DNA of 64,000 nt from Paratinospora sagittata (lineage: Eukaryota; Streptophyta; Magnoliopsida; Ranunculales; Menispermaceae). The position numbers and the translations under genes are program-made. The notes beneath the pieces are model-generated. The model was not told the origin of the DNA and ran no database searches. It was given only the letters and a program-made list of their open reading frames with translations. The stretch spans positions 15,362,366 through 15,426,365 of the forward strand of contig CM069611.1 of the NCBI GenBank assembly GCA_035771175.1. Reading direction: 5' to 3'. Shown in pieces: positions 13,745 through 28,700 of the stretch; the first letter of the stretch is position 1, and every line of letters begins with the position of its first letter.

Positions 13745-16700
13745 TTTCCTTTAAAAAAAATCATATACATATAAAACAATTCAAATCTTGAGTAAAAAAG
13801 ATAAACTATATTTCACATTCTTCAATTTTGTGTCTACAGAATTAGAAACCAGAAGAACATATTATAGATTTAAACAAGTTAGCATAAAGTGACAGTATTA
13901 CAAATTTAAAAAGCCATATTTGGATGATGTAATAATCCCAAGAAAAAAGGAAAAGATTTGCAGCAAAACCAGCCAGTACGTTAAACTTGGAAGCTGCTCT
14001 ACAAATTTGGATGTAATACTCTAAAGCCAAAAGGCAGCTTTAAGTATTTAACGGCAGGTATTTACTGTATATTTAATAATTCTGACAAAAAAGAAATTAT
14101 TGGTTATCGTAAGGCATGAGGAATAGGATGATTTGCAATCTTCTTTGACAATGTAAGGCCAATAACAACTTCGCACGCAGTTTAAAAATTCTTCTGTTTG
14201 CACATAATTATTGCCTTGCAACTCTTTATAGATCTCGGATTAGCTTACTAGAGTTGCACAAATTCTATTCATGGGCACCATTGCTTGTACAACCTATTTT
14301 TGGGTATGAAACTAATGATGATTTTCAATTGTAGCAATTAACATGGTAGAGGATAGGAGGATGACCAATTTCAAACAAAGGTACTCAAAGCACCAGAATC
14401 TTAATTCTAGTATTCTACATATATAGAAATCAGAATTAGGAGGAAAAAATAATATAACTTGCATAATAGAAACACATGAAAAATACTACAATTAAGACTT
14501 AAAATACCAATGTTTAAGTTATACAATCACACATGTAACAATATAAAGAAAAAGGAGTCCTAGACTTCACATATATATTTACAGTAACCCCTTAAACTTT
14601 TAAAAAATTCTCAAAGAGCCCCACTATTTACCTTCAGTATGGACAATAGATTTAAAAACCTAATAAGGCTTATGTCTTGAGGCTATGAAAAACAACTTAG
14701 TTGAAGCCTCAATGGTGCCCTCTTGAGGGTTACGCCCTACCTACATGAGACTTATGCCTCAAGGCAACGTAAGGCTAGAGCCTTTATATGCGAACATAAG
14801 GCTCAATGAAAGCCCTTTTTTCTATTTATATTTTCCTTTACTTTCCCCTAAACTCTTCAATTGGTATTATAATAAATATGCTAGTTCTTTACTTCTTTTT
14901 CTTACTTAAGTATCTAATTTTAATTATTTAGGAGACATCCAAGTTTTGAAACTATAAGCTGTTTTTTCTAGTAACAATTTCCAATTTTTTCCAAACACTT
15001 CAACTGATGTTAGAATAAACATGTTAGTTCCTTTTTCTTTCTTAAGTTCTACCACAAATGTTGGAGAGATCCAACCTAAACTTAATAGCACACTGTATAA
15101 ACATTACCTAGTGAACTTCAATGTCAACTGTTTTTATGAGCTTATTGCAAGGAGCGTCATCAAATCTATAAGAATAGTTTAAGCTCATAAAGTTACTAGA
15201 GAATGTGCAAACTAAGAATTGGTAATACCTGAAATTGTTGGATTTTATTTGTTAAGTTTGTACTAGTTTATTTTCCTTTTGATAGATAAAAACATAACAT
15301 TTAAAATTTTTGACCTATAATCTGTCCTTGTTAAGTTATAGCAATTGATATATCAAGTTCGTGTCTTGTGCGCTTGACATAGTTATGTGATTAGATAAAC
15401 ATGCATAAAAAATACTTCAAGTTTGCTTCCCCTATGTATTAATAATATTTTTTTTAGAATTTTATATATATATTTGTATTTTTTCTCCTGCAAAAATATC
15501 AGGCTCACTATTGCACTAAGTCTCCTAATCGGAAAGAAGTCATAGTAGTCAGGCAACCTTATTCTTAATAAAAGAGAAAGCCTGATCATAAAAGATCATA
15601 GAGAAAGGTCAAATTATAGAGAGTCCACTCCTAATAAGAGAAGCTCCCTACTCACCACATCAGGTAATAGTCATAAAATATATCCAGTTCTTTTGCTGCT
15701 TCCTCTATTCCAAAAAAGGTACTGATTTGAAAGCTGAGGTGTATATGACAGAGCGCACCTCATCTTCCTTCTACCTAATTCCTTTCTTATTTTTAGGGTA
15801 TGAAAATATACCAATTGCAGAGAACACCTTATCACCCCCACTAAAAGCTTTCTGATACTTGGGATATGAAAACAAGAAAAAAGAAAAAAAAATCAGGCAT
15901 GTTGAAAGTTTCTAAGAGGAAAATGACTTTTAGATAAGTGAATGCAAAACTCATTAATTATAGTCCAAAAAGAGCAAGTCTTAGTCCTGCAATCATTCTT
16001 CTAGTTTGAGAAGAGTGAATGATCAAACCAACCAAGGTGCTTTAAATAAAGTTCAATTAATAAGCAAAGGTTCTTGAACAGAATAATCACTTTCTTTCAA
16101 GCTGAATGTTGATGATCTCCATGACAGGCACACCCATTGCCCTTTAATACCCTAGGTGTGGGTTAACACTGTAGCATACGAAGTTCTGAGATGAATTTGA
16201 AAACCATCAAGAGAACTCCCAAATGCACGCAGCAACAATTGATCAAAATAAATGCTTAGTGTCGATGTGATTTCCAAAAAGAATAGCAATAAAACAATTT
16301 CCCTCACAAAAAAGGACACCACTAGTTAATGTTTTAGTGTCAAATGGAAACACCAGTCACTGTTATGGAATTACTGTGGCAAAGCAAAAACAAAAAACAA
16401 AAAACTTTAAATTTCTGTTTGAGAATAAAGTTTGGAATGTGACGAATGTATGGATATCTTCTGCCTTGTTATGGTAAATTGCTAAGTATTGATTGGTAAC
16501 ACAAATTTATGTGAATTTATAGCCTACAACATGAAACTTGAAATTGTTTAACAACTGATAAACTTTTTCTTGTCTTTTCTCTTCTTTAATGGTACATGAC
16601 TTTATTAAGAAGAAAAGCCAAGAAAATGCAACAAAAACCCATTAATGCTTCCACAGTTCCATTTCATATGCTCAAAGGACAACCTTTAAAATATATGGAA

Positions 16701-19700
16701 AAGCATAGAAGACCAAAACACTGGGGAATCAATGTTTGCAGTAATTCATGTATATATTTTTCCTTTCCTTCAAACAACTGTCATTTTGTGTAGGACCAAA
16801 AGCAAAAAGAAGCAAGAAAAGCAGTGTCTGGATTAGCTGCCCATTAGGGAATAAGCATTCACAAACCAAGACCATAAGAGTCAATGACTCAGAGAGAGGG
16901 TATGATAATCCCAAATGAAAATGTAATGCTCCTACTGAAACAACTGACCATCCATTTCATGTTCCAATAGAAACTTCTCTAAGTATACACTTCCACAATG
17001 ACACAAGTACACTCAAGAGATGACCTACAAGCTATGATTAACATGGATGATATAATCTCTCTAGCAAGAAATTTTGAATGTGTACGACATGATTAAGCTC
17101 AACTCAACTCAACAAAGCCTTTCCCCAACTACATAAGTTAGCTACATGAATCCCCTTCCTCCATTCCACTCCATCAAGGGAAGTAGTTATATCGTTCTTA
17201 ATTATTCCTTTCCATGTTATTCTAGGTCTTCCTCTATTTGTATCATTATTGTCGATTGTTAATAGGTCACTCTTCTTGACTTCGCATATCCAAACGTCTT
17301 TGTTGTATGTGTCTAAACCATCTTGATCGGTTTCCTTTCATTTATCTCCAATCGAAGCTATTCCTATTTTTCTAATATGCTCATTTCTAATTTATCTTTA
17401 AATGATTTACCACATATCCATTTTAACATTTGCTTTCTTTTACACTTAGTTTGTTAACATGTTGTTTCTTTATTGCCCAACATTTTGCTCAATAGAGCAT
17501 GGTTGCCCTAATAACGGTTTCATAAAATTCTCCTTTCAACTTCAACGGAATTTGTCTATCATTTAATACTTCAGAAGCACTCCACTTAAACCATCCTGCT
17601 TTAACTCTATAGTTCACATTCTCACTACTTTTCCAATTCTCTTCGAGGAATAATGGATCCCAAATACTTAAAAAATTTCAATTTGTACCCTTGGTACCTC
17701 TTGCATTTAGATCTTTTTTTTTTTTGAGAGAGAAACAAATATTTTATAAATAATAAAAACAATACAACAAACAAAGAGCATCAGGAATGCTCAAGCAAAG
17801 ACACCCCAACCATTAAGCCACATCAGAAAACATAATATGCCCCCAATTCCTAAACCAATCCCTAAAGGAAAATCCCCCTGCATACTTGGAACACAAAATC
17901 CAAGAGCAAGCCATTAACCTAGAGTATTCCCACACCGACGATGAGTCCGAAGCGACACCCTCAAAAATCCTTGATTCCTTTCTTTCCACAAAACCCAAAT
18001 TACAGCAAAACAAACAATCCTCCCCATATTCTTTAACCGACTTGACCAGCCAGTGAGGTGATCCAAAGAAAAATCAGTGTTTTCAAAGCAACGCCTAGGC
18101 GTTTTAGGGAGAAAACGCCTAAGCTCTGTGCTAGGCAGGTAGTGGGGGTTTGTACAGATATTTAAAAAGTTTAGGGGGGTCTCTCTAATTTGGAAAAAAA
18201 AAGCTTTAAAAACATAAACGCCCACTCTCTACAGTAAACCCTCGAACCTTTTTCTCCCTAAGCCCATCCTTCTTTGCTCCAACCAAGAAACGTTGTCGAA
18301 ATCTCTAGCGACCCTTCGACAATAGATATTTGAGTTTTGTACTTTTGAATCTTTTGGATAATGTGTATTGTGGCATGCATTAATGTTTTGTCGACATGAA
18401 TTTAATTAACATGAAGTGTTTTTGATCATTTTATGAAAATTTAACATTTATTATAAAATACTGTTAGATATATATAATTTTGTATATGGACAGTCTTGGG
18501 ACCTGTATATAATTAATTAATTATCTAGAGACCTATAAATAAATATTTTTTTTATCGCCTAGGCCACGTCTAGGCTTCGCCTCGCCTAGACAAGACAAAT
18601 CGCCTAGATATCGCCTTGGCACCTTGAAAACATTGAGAAAAACATTCAAAGGAGTTAGCCAGCACAACAAACTTTCTGCATAAACAGTCCCGCCACCTAT
18701 TCCACACCCTTTTAGCAAAGTTACAATGAAACAATATATGTTCAGAAGACTCCCCATCCAAGTTACATAGAATTCAACAATTTGGAGAAAACAAAGGATA
18801 ATTCACACGTGCCTGTAACACGTCACACACGTGCTTAACCTTCTCAACGCACCGGCCAGCCCATAACCTTAACCTTAGACGAAACCTAAGCAGACCATAT
18901 AAAGGATGCCAAAGAAAAAGGAGAAACAGAAGGATTATTACAAAGGAAGTCAAGAAGAGAAGAGGACAAAAATGAACCGGATGTGTCAAGCTTCCAAAAG
19001 ATCTTCACTATATCTTTATTTGTATTTTTGCTTCAACTAAAATTACATTGTGTATTTAATCTTAGTCCTACTAATCTTGAACCCTTAATATTTTAAAGCC
19101 TCTCTCTAAACCTCTAGCTTAACATTTAATCTGAATTTAGTTCCATCAATCAACACTGTATCATCACTAATAACATACGCCATGAAACATCCTTTAAATA
19201 TGCTTATCAATTCATCCATAATTACTACAAAAAAGATAAGGACTTACGGCAAAGCCTTGGTGTAAAACTATTGTAATTGGGAATTCACTAATTTCTCCTA
19301 CTATTGCTTTTTACAATTGTTATTGCTCCATCATATAGATCTTTTAATAGGTTAGTATACCTATTTGTAACACTTTTTTCCCTTAAAACCCACCATATTA
19401 TTTCTCTCAATAATCTATCATAGGCTTTCTCAAGATCAATAAAGACAACAATGTGAAGGTCTTTCTTCTTTTCACCTCCCTATCAATCTCTTTAATAAAC
19501 AAATAGCTTTTATGGTTGATCTCCTAGGTATAAATCCAAATTAATTGTTCATCAATGCTGCAGCTCGTATTCGATTCTTTGTTTACTCTCTCCCACAATT
19601 TTGTCGGATAACTCATCAATTTAATCCATCTATGATTTGCACAATTTCGAATTTCTTTATCTTTTATAAATAGGTATTAAGATTAGTGGTGTGCATGGGT

Positions 19701-22700
19701 TGAGTTTGGACCCAAACCCCACCCGACCGATGCAAGTTAGGTGGCACAATATTAAACCTGATGCCATTGACTTGCAGAAGAAAATTGACCCAACACATGC
19801 ATGGGTCAAGTCAATTGCGTTGGGTTTAACTAAAGTTGAGTTGGATGGGTAAACACTAAAAGAAAAACCTTAATCGAGAGATTCCCCTAATCAAGTACAA
19901 AAAACCTAATAACCAAACTTGCAGTAACAAATCAATGAACTTAATCAGATTGAATGCAAAGGTCTCCTAATTAGGTTTAGGGAAAAAGAACAAAAAATGC
20001 CTCATAATGAACTTGCGAGTTTGCTGCATCATACGCATCCACTTCACTATATTGAAATTCTTCATTCCGACCTTTATAGTCCAACTCACTTCTCAGCTCA
20101 TTGTTTTAGGTGTGTACGAAGTTGACTAAACCAAATGCAGTTCTCCCTAGAGTCAAGCTTAAAGCATAACAAATCAAGATCTTAGATGATTCTTCTAGAA
20201 GTCTCAACCTAAACTTAATCATGCTTGAAAGGAAGTCGGCATGATTCAAATTTACCAAATAGATACTTAAAGTAACAATACAAACAACGCATCAGTTGGA
20301 ACATTTTTCTTAATTTTTTAGAGCTTGATGTTGGCCAGATTTCCAATAGATTTCTCTCTCACGCAAATACACTTGCTGCCAGTTCAATATTCAACACAAA
20401 CATGAAAGAAATTAGCGGTATCTACTGTTCTCCACTCTTTTGGAACAAGAACAAAAGTGTTGTTCAAGCTTTTTGCGTCAATTCAGCAGGAGAATGTGTC
20501 AAAGAAAGAGTCAAGGAAGGAGGGAGAGACAAGGGAAGCACTTGCCGCTAGCGGTTACACTCACCTGATCGTTGGGATGGGTTAAGGTTTGAAATGAAAA
20601 AAAGGAAGAACGAATTGGGGAGGGGGGTTTTAATTTCCACTAGTTTGCTTGGGGGCTGTCGGGTTTAATGATGAACCTGACACTGGACTCAATTTGATCG
20701 AGTCTCACATTATTTCACCCGATCTCACAGACCAGGTTTGAAACCCAACCCAATCTGACATTTTTCAGCTGGGTTTGTTTAGTTTCTCGAGTAACACACA
20801 CACTCCTAATTACGATGCTTTTCTTCCAATCATCAAGCATTCTTTTCGTCGCTAAAATCTTATTAAAAAATTTGGTTAACCACAAAATTTCAATTTCCCT
20901 TTTAAGTTCTTCAATAGAAGTAGCATCTGATCCTAAAGCTTTTGTATTTTTCAATTTCTTTAAATTACTTTTTTATATCAAAAATGCTAATTCCACAAAA
21001 GAATTTATTTTCATCAAGAACCCCTAAGTTATAGCTATTAACTATTAAGATGGGCGGAGTAGAGGAAGCGATTCATGTAGCCAACTCCATGTGGTTGGGA
21101 ACAGGCTTTGTTGAGATGATTTACCCCTAAATTATCATGTTCTCTACACTTAAATTTTCCAAATGATTTTCATTTAATATTTTTTTTTTCAAAATAAGTT
21201 TTCTAGCTTTCTTTACTAATTTCTTCTTTTGCTAAGACTCTTTGATCTTCACTTTAAATACAGTTAATATAAAAGAGTTGTGCTAGGGCGACTCAAGGAG
21301 ACAAACACGCTAGAAATGCGAGCTCCTCGAGCCATTGATTAGTGAGATTTATGCGTGCCCTGCCCGGCACTTCTAGCGCATCTTGCTCCCTAAGTTCACT
21401 TTGCATTTCTCTTAATATTTATTAAGATCTTTTGTTTTTCTATACCTTAGTTTTCTTAGTATATATAAATAGTATAAATCAAAATATGCCTTTTGTTAGT
21501 TAGTATACAATTAAGATCTTTTGTTTTTCTTTCCCCTTAGTCATGTTAGTCAATATATAGTATACAAATATTTTGTTTTTCTCTTAATATAATTAAGATC
21601 TTTTCTTTTTCTTTCACTTGGCGATTCTCTTAATCTCTTATATAAATTAGAATAAGTTTTAAATTTAGCATTACTTAAAACCTTTTTAGCTTCTTTCTTT
21701 GCATCCCTATAATTTTTACGACTCCTTATCCCTAACTTGTTGCCAAGTTTTATAGTTTGTTCTTTTAAGTTTTATGGTTGTCTAAACTTCTTCATTTTAT
21801 CACTAAGTTTCTTTCCTAACAGTCTTACCCTCTTGATTCTCATAGATCCTATTTAGCACTGTTTTTATGCATTTAGTAACTTTTATCCCACATAAGGTTA
21901 GGGTCATCATATATACAAGAAGTCATTTCTCTTACTAGATCTTCTTTTAATATTTCTAGTTTTTTTCTATTAAATCCCACAATTTAATTCTCAGGTCGGT
22001 AATTTTATGTTTGACCTAGATTTCATTTTTATACATATATCTACTCCCATTGTCCTGTGTTTTGTCCTATAATAACCTTACAATCTTAACATTCTACTTT
22101 ATCAACCTTTCTAGCTATAAAAAAAAATTATATTTGGCTTTATTAGATCCACTATACAATGTTATTATATGTACAACATGATCACCTATATGACAAAAAG
22201 TTCAAATGATAAAAATGCAAACTGATTCAATCTGTGCGCACAAAGACAAAGTTAAAATTAAATACAAATAAATTATAACAATTAAAAATGCTTACCCCAC
22301 AGAGAAGATGTCCATAGACGGTTTCAATGGCGCATCTGGTGCAACTTGCATTTCACCTCCATGCTCATAAAATCTCTGAAAATAGTGACCAATGTAACTA
22401 AACATGATATCATGCATGTGAAAATTCATTACTTGTTGAAAGATACATATTTTCTTATAAGATACATATGAGAAATTGCTAATAGAAGTAGTTTCCATTC
22501 CATTAGGCAATAAAAAGAGCTTCCGTAAAACTACATTTACAGAAATTTTGTTTCCATACAATTCCTTATGCAAGTGAGGCAAACATTGCTCATCTGCTGG
22601 ACCATATCCTTTACCATAATTAAAAAGTAGGGCTTTATAAGGTTTGCCTACCAAGACATTATTTCAAAAATAGTGGCATGCCAATGATCCATCTATCTAA

Positions 22701-25700
22701 TTGTCAAAAACAACAAAGCCAAGGAATTAAATCCAATGTTTGGTAAAAAGGGATGAGTAGAATTTTTTTAAAAAAACAATGTTGAGTTTTTGCAAAATTG
22801 ACACCAATTTCGAATTTTATCAGGCACTACATCAAGATTGAAAACATCTAAAAGTTATACCACAATATTGTGTACAATGGGTAGAAATTAAAGTCAATAC
22901 AGAAAGAAAAAAATCTAAAGGTTGCAGACCAAGGAAAAAAAAAAGAGAATGTTACGAATAAACTACATTTTAATCACCACACAAATTTCCCATATATGTT
23001 CAAAACATTATTAGTTTTATAAACCACCATAAACACATCATAAAAAAGTATGTTATATATGTATTGTCTACATCAAGCAATGTTGAGCTCCCTCTTTAAA
23101 CTATTACTATTTGTAATGTTTTATTTCCAAAGTGTATAATCATGTTGGTTCTAGCATATCTTGGAAAATGTGGATTTCCTAATACCTAGTTAAAAATGCC
23201 ATAATGATTTTTCTTAAAAAAAAAAAGAAAATTCTATGTTCGAATTGAGATTTCCTAATGAACTTCCAAATTTTAAGTATTAGAAATTTAGGATGAGGTT
23301 GAATTTTCAACCCACATTAGTGTTTTCAAGGTGTCAAAATGATACTCTCGCAATTGTCCCCATCTGCCTTGCCTAGATGTTTTAAATAATATTTTTTTAA
23401 AACTCTCTAAATAAATAATTAATTAATTTTACATATACAAACTGGGCACCGCCTCGCCTAGACATTATAAAGAACATATATTTACAACTCCTTAAATTAA
23501 TAATTGATTAATTTACATACACACCTTGTATATAAAATCACATATATATTTCATAACATAGATGTCAAATCTTGTGTAAAAAAAGACCCATATTTTACAC
23601 TCTTCGATTTTGTATCCACAAATTTAAAACTAAAAAAACATAACAACAAATAAGAAAAGTTGGCATATAGTGAAAGTATAATGATTTAAAGAGTAATGTT
23701 TTATGAAATATCTATAACTATAACAAAATGGAAAATATTTGCAACAATATAATAAAAATAAAATTAGACTTAGAAAATAAGAACCAAAAAATATTCATAA
23801 TGGAAATATAAGTATATGACTAGAGTTAGAAGTTATGCTAATATATGAACTATACAATCATATTGTAACAATATAAAGAAAAAAGAAACTTTACGCTTTA
23901 TATATTTACACCAGCCCCCTTATACTTTAAAAAATTTCAAAGAGCCCCACTGCCTGCCTTAAGTATGGCCTAGAAATTTAGTTACAAATGGCCTTGAAAA
24001 CATTAATCCATGTCAGCAATCCCATAGCCTCGAAAGGAAATAATCTAACCAAGCGAGATAATTGTTATTTGGGTTTCAAGCATGCCAAAAAGATACGTCA
24101 TTTGAGTCAATGTACCAAGGGCAGCATTGGAAAAAAAAAATGGAGTACCCAAGGTACAAAATAAATTCCTAAAGAAATAAATTTAACCAAATGCAAATAT
24201 GTCAAATCTTGGATGTAGTACATGAATTGATTTTGAGTGGCATATTTCTCCTCCCAAGTAATGGACAATCATTTTAGATTGATGGAAGTTGAGTTCTTCG
24301 ATTCTTTCTTTTTTTCCTTCTTGTGATAGAGATAAGTGGTGGGTCCTCAATTTAGAACATTTTGCATAATTGTTAGAAATAGCAAAGATGTGTGGTCAAC
24401 AATTTTTTTTAGCTCGTGTTGAAGCAAGACATAAAAACATGGATTTCGTAAAAGAATGATCCCATATAAAGTGAATTGGTGGAAAGAGAGTTCATATAGT
24501 TGACCCTTACTTTGTTTCTAAGATTAGAATGCAATTGAAATGATGAATTGTGACCTTACCTCACCCTATTTTGATTTGTGATGCCTTAGAATCTTTGACG
24601 AATAGTGATAGAAACTTTGTTTTGAAGATTGAGGCTTAGTTTTGAATATTTTGATATGCATTTTAGATAAATAAATTATTGTTATATAATTTCAGATTTT
24701 TCTATATATTTTTTGTAATTTTTAGAAAATTGGAAAAAATCATACGATTTACGATTTGATTTGAATCTCATCCTTAATGATCTTGCGATTCAATTCTGAT
24801 TTAACAACTATATTGTTATATCTAGACATACTAGAAGAAAAGGCGCAAACTTGATGCCTCAATAGTTGGACCTTGCAAGTTTGGACGCTAAACCAGGTAA
24901 GCAAAAGGTGGTTGAGAAAGAAACTCGACAGAAGGTCTAGGGGGATAACACAACACCATTTCCAGTATCAAAGCAGGGAGCGACAACGGGGGACTGGGGA
25001 CTAGAAGAAGTGGAGATGGAACCTAATATATCACATGCTTGCATTGAAGATAATGACTACCAGTTAGGAAGGAACAAACAAACAAAATGATAGGGGAGCA
25101 TGTTCACGTTGCCTTCACCTTAGGTTCTATCAACAAAAGTCAAAAGAAAAAGTAGTCGTTTGAAGTTCCACTTCCAAGGAATCATTGAAGAAGGATCCAT
25201 GTGGAAACTCTGGTTAGTAGGCAACTTTATAGCACAAAGCTTTCTTACACCATAATGGCAAGTGGAGTTGAGCATATGTGGAATACCGTGGGACTGTGGT
25301 CCTTTGCTTAATGTCCTATTATATTCAGCCATGGTCAAGAGAGCCGGAGATTAAAATGGAAGAACTATATTCCATAACAATATGGATTAACTTCCCAGGG
25401 CTTCCATTTACCATTGGATGTCAATGGCCTCCAATTGCATAACAAGCACAATTGGGAAGCTCATGTTCTCTAATGAACAAACTAAGATGAAAAAAAAAAA
25501 AAAAAACGTAGCTCAAATCTGTTTGTGTGTTTAGATCAATTCAATGTTTAACACTTAAAGGCGAAAGTGATTATTTGAAGGAAAGAGAGAAAATGGTTGA
25601 AAATGTATATACTACCAATAAAAACCTCCAAGATGTAATGTATGGTAAGTATTGAAACACTCTTATGCTAAGAGAAAAGAGAAAAGGTATGGCTAGTTTG

Positions 25701-28700
25701 GCAAGTAAAAGTTACCAATCAAACTCTGGTTCACAACAAGTAAACGACAAGAGAAGGAAACAAAATAATAGACATACAATCTCCAAGAGACGAGAGTCAT
25801 GCCGTGAAAACAATCCAAAAATTCATGCCACAAAAAAAGAAAAAGAAAAATAGTGATATTACTTAGAAGGTAGCTCCCAATAGGTTGCTTTATTGGATTC
25901 ATTGGAAAAATATATTGCTTGGGCGAAGAGGTCCTCGTGTTGTAAACCTTTTTTCCCTCTATTTTTTGCCTAGCAAAAAAGGGTATAGCAAAATTAGAGG
26001 ATGAAATAACTCATATTTCAAGAAGAGATCAAGGAATTTGTCATTCTACTAGGTGTTTCACCTTAAGGAAACTGAAGAGGCAATACCCTTTATAGATGAG
26101 CATAAGAGCTGGAAAGAAGAGTTCACCTGGACTAATCATAAAAAAGGTTCCGTATAAAATCTTGTGCAAGTAAGACAGAAGTCTTGCAAACCAAGCTCGG
26201 CTCCAGCACTTTGGCTCTAGTGAAGTCCTCATAGAAAACCATGTATTTCAAATCATAACCCTATATCATTGTTTCCCTCTCGCAATAGTTTGACTTTGAC
26301 CCCAAAGTTCGGTAGACCAGAAGGGATTCTTCGTAGTTTGAGAGTTGTCACAAACTCGAATTGAGGATCAACCTTCTTTTTTTCTTGCTAGGCAACAAGC
26401 TCTACCTTGTGTCTTCTAGAAGATAAGCAAAAGTTTGTAAAAGAAATGCTTAAGGCCTGAAAGAAGTTGAAGCAACAAAGAGGAAAAGTCTTTAATAGCT
26501 CATATAAGGATAGCAGAAGTTGACTTCAAAGTTCAGCATTCTCGGTAAAAAGAAATGAGATGAAGCAACACAACAACATAAAGCCGCCAAGGAGACCAAA
26601 CACACTTTCCTCCATTCATTAAACCATTCATAATGATAGTAGTCAAGAGGTTATGAATCAGATTTTAAGCTTTGCAGAGTACAATGGCCATGACATTTTT
26701 CTTTTGATATTAAACGAGAAACATAAATTATTTTAAAAAAAAAACAAAAAGAAAACAACAAAGGAAACCAAACGAGGACAAGAAGTTCTCCCAAGGAGGC
26801 TAGGTAAAGCTATGTACAACGTTTTCCCAACCCCTAATCATCCAACTATTCAGCCCATAACCTATTGAGAATTAGCCACTTAAGCTGAAGCTAATAAAAG
26901 CGTGTTATCCCAAACTCCTCTCTATTCATATGCACCAAGATAACAGCAACAATGATTACTCTTTGTAGCTTGTTGACATAGGTGGAGATGCCATCCTCTC
27001 GAAGAGGGAAAAGCAAGTAATGAACTAGTATTGCCATTGCGCATGTAAGAGGACCATCTATCTCATTTTGACAGTGAACGAATATTACAGGAGAAGATGA
27101 TCAATCATTTTCTTTTCTTTTTTACATTACAGGCAGATATGTGGTGAAATCCATCTATTACTCATTCTTTGCTACATGTCTATCGTGTTTATCCTGCCAT
27201 CAGCAACAAGTCACCCCAAAAACCCTAACTTTTGTTGATATAAAGCCTTCCAAAAGAAGGAATGTGAAGCAAAGGAGGGCAGATCTAGCTATTGATCAAG
27301 AAGGAGAAGAAGGATCTTGTGGTGAAGGATCCTGAGGGCACAACTCTCAAACTATCCTATCAACTATGGTACTAGATAAGCATATATTAACCAAGATGTC
27401 AAGATAGTTTATAAGGTCACTCTCTTCCTTGGATCAAATGTTCTTAGTAAAGCGAAGGTTCCAAGAATGGCATCCTCCTAAGATTTGTAATGGAAAATGA
27501 CGAAAGAAGTCATGGGATGGTTAAATAGATGGGAGAGGTTGTATAGGAAAGGGAAAGGAGAAGCAAAGTTAGTGAGTCCACACCAAGTATCGTCCTAGAA
27601 TCTAATTCTATTTCCATCTCCTACAATCAACTGCAAGTGGGAGAAAGAGTCAGGATAGATGGAGTTGATGAATTACCATGGCTCCTATGAAAGGATATAG
27701 GACCAAGACCTGCATCCTAATTGTTATCTATGAGGCCATGTCAGCCCTTGATGACCCAATCCCCAAAAGCTTTCTGATCAGGACAAATTTGTCTCCCTTG
27801 GCCAACTTCTATAATCCCGCAATCTCATTGGTAACTAAGGACTACATTTAAAATTTGTGTCCCTAGGACAAATTTCAGCAATTGTGGATTGAAATATGGA
27901 CCTCAACCTATTGGCCAACACTTCTACAATAATTTTGTGGAGACTTGTGACCAAGCTAATTAGTCTTAAATTTGAAACTTTGCAAGAATTCATTTTTTTA
28001 GGAATAAGGCATACTTAGGTCTCATTCATGCATCCATTGATGATAATACTATGGTAGAATTTTCTCATTACTTTCAGCAAGTCAGGGTTGACCACATCTC
28101 AATACTTTTAATAGAACCTCATGGTAAAACCATCTGGTCCTAGATTTTGTTGCCATCACAATTAAACACAACTACTCTCACCTCTTCTTCCTCGAAAGAC
28201 CTTTCGAAGATATTGCTTTGTTCCATAGATAGTGGGTCCCTCCATCCCCTAAGTCTCTCTTTTATCAGCCAAGAACAAAACTTGAAAATTTGAGTTATTC
28301 GAAGCAAAACCTCTTCTTCTTCTAGTACCATACTTCCATTTTCTCTTTCTTTGGTAATCATGTTCTTAGACTTCCAATTGCTCGAGATCCAATGAAAAAA
28401 GCTGTAGTTGTCGCCCCCTCTATAATCTACTTTAGCTTTATGATTGATTATTTTATCCTCCTTAGGACATATCTCGCCATAATCCAGTTTTGCATTTTTA
28501 CAGGATAAATCCATCTCTACAAACCATTTGCTGCCACCTTCTTCTTTGTCCAGATGCTTTACTGAGGCTTTTCTGGCTGGTTTTTCTGACTTGTAAAGTT
28601 CAAAAGACCTAGCGGTTCCAATCCTTAAGATTCTTTTTTAGCAACTTGGGTTTTTGCATGAATTGGCATCCTTTCCAACCTTGGGTAGAGAATCCTTCCC

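Larger units (their letters stand above)
17095..22110 (-). mobile_element. RTE-clade LINE, long copy, interrupted by nested insertions
   Basis: Minus-strand RTE in three pieces: 17095-17705 (3' end, tail AACTCAACTCAAC), 19012-19683 and 20809-22110. Diagnostic words on the minus strand: IDLEKAYDR (from about 19.42 kb), [14 protein letters not shown] and [20 protein letters not shown] (about 20.82-20.94 kb), and the [13 protein letters not shown] linker (about 21.70 kb). A decayed endonuclease-like part reaches about 22.1 kb. Insertions: an L1 at 17.7-19.0 kb and a hAT element at 19684-20808. Same orientation as VPS15 and non-functional. Confidence 0.8.
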
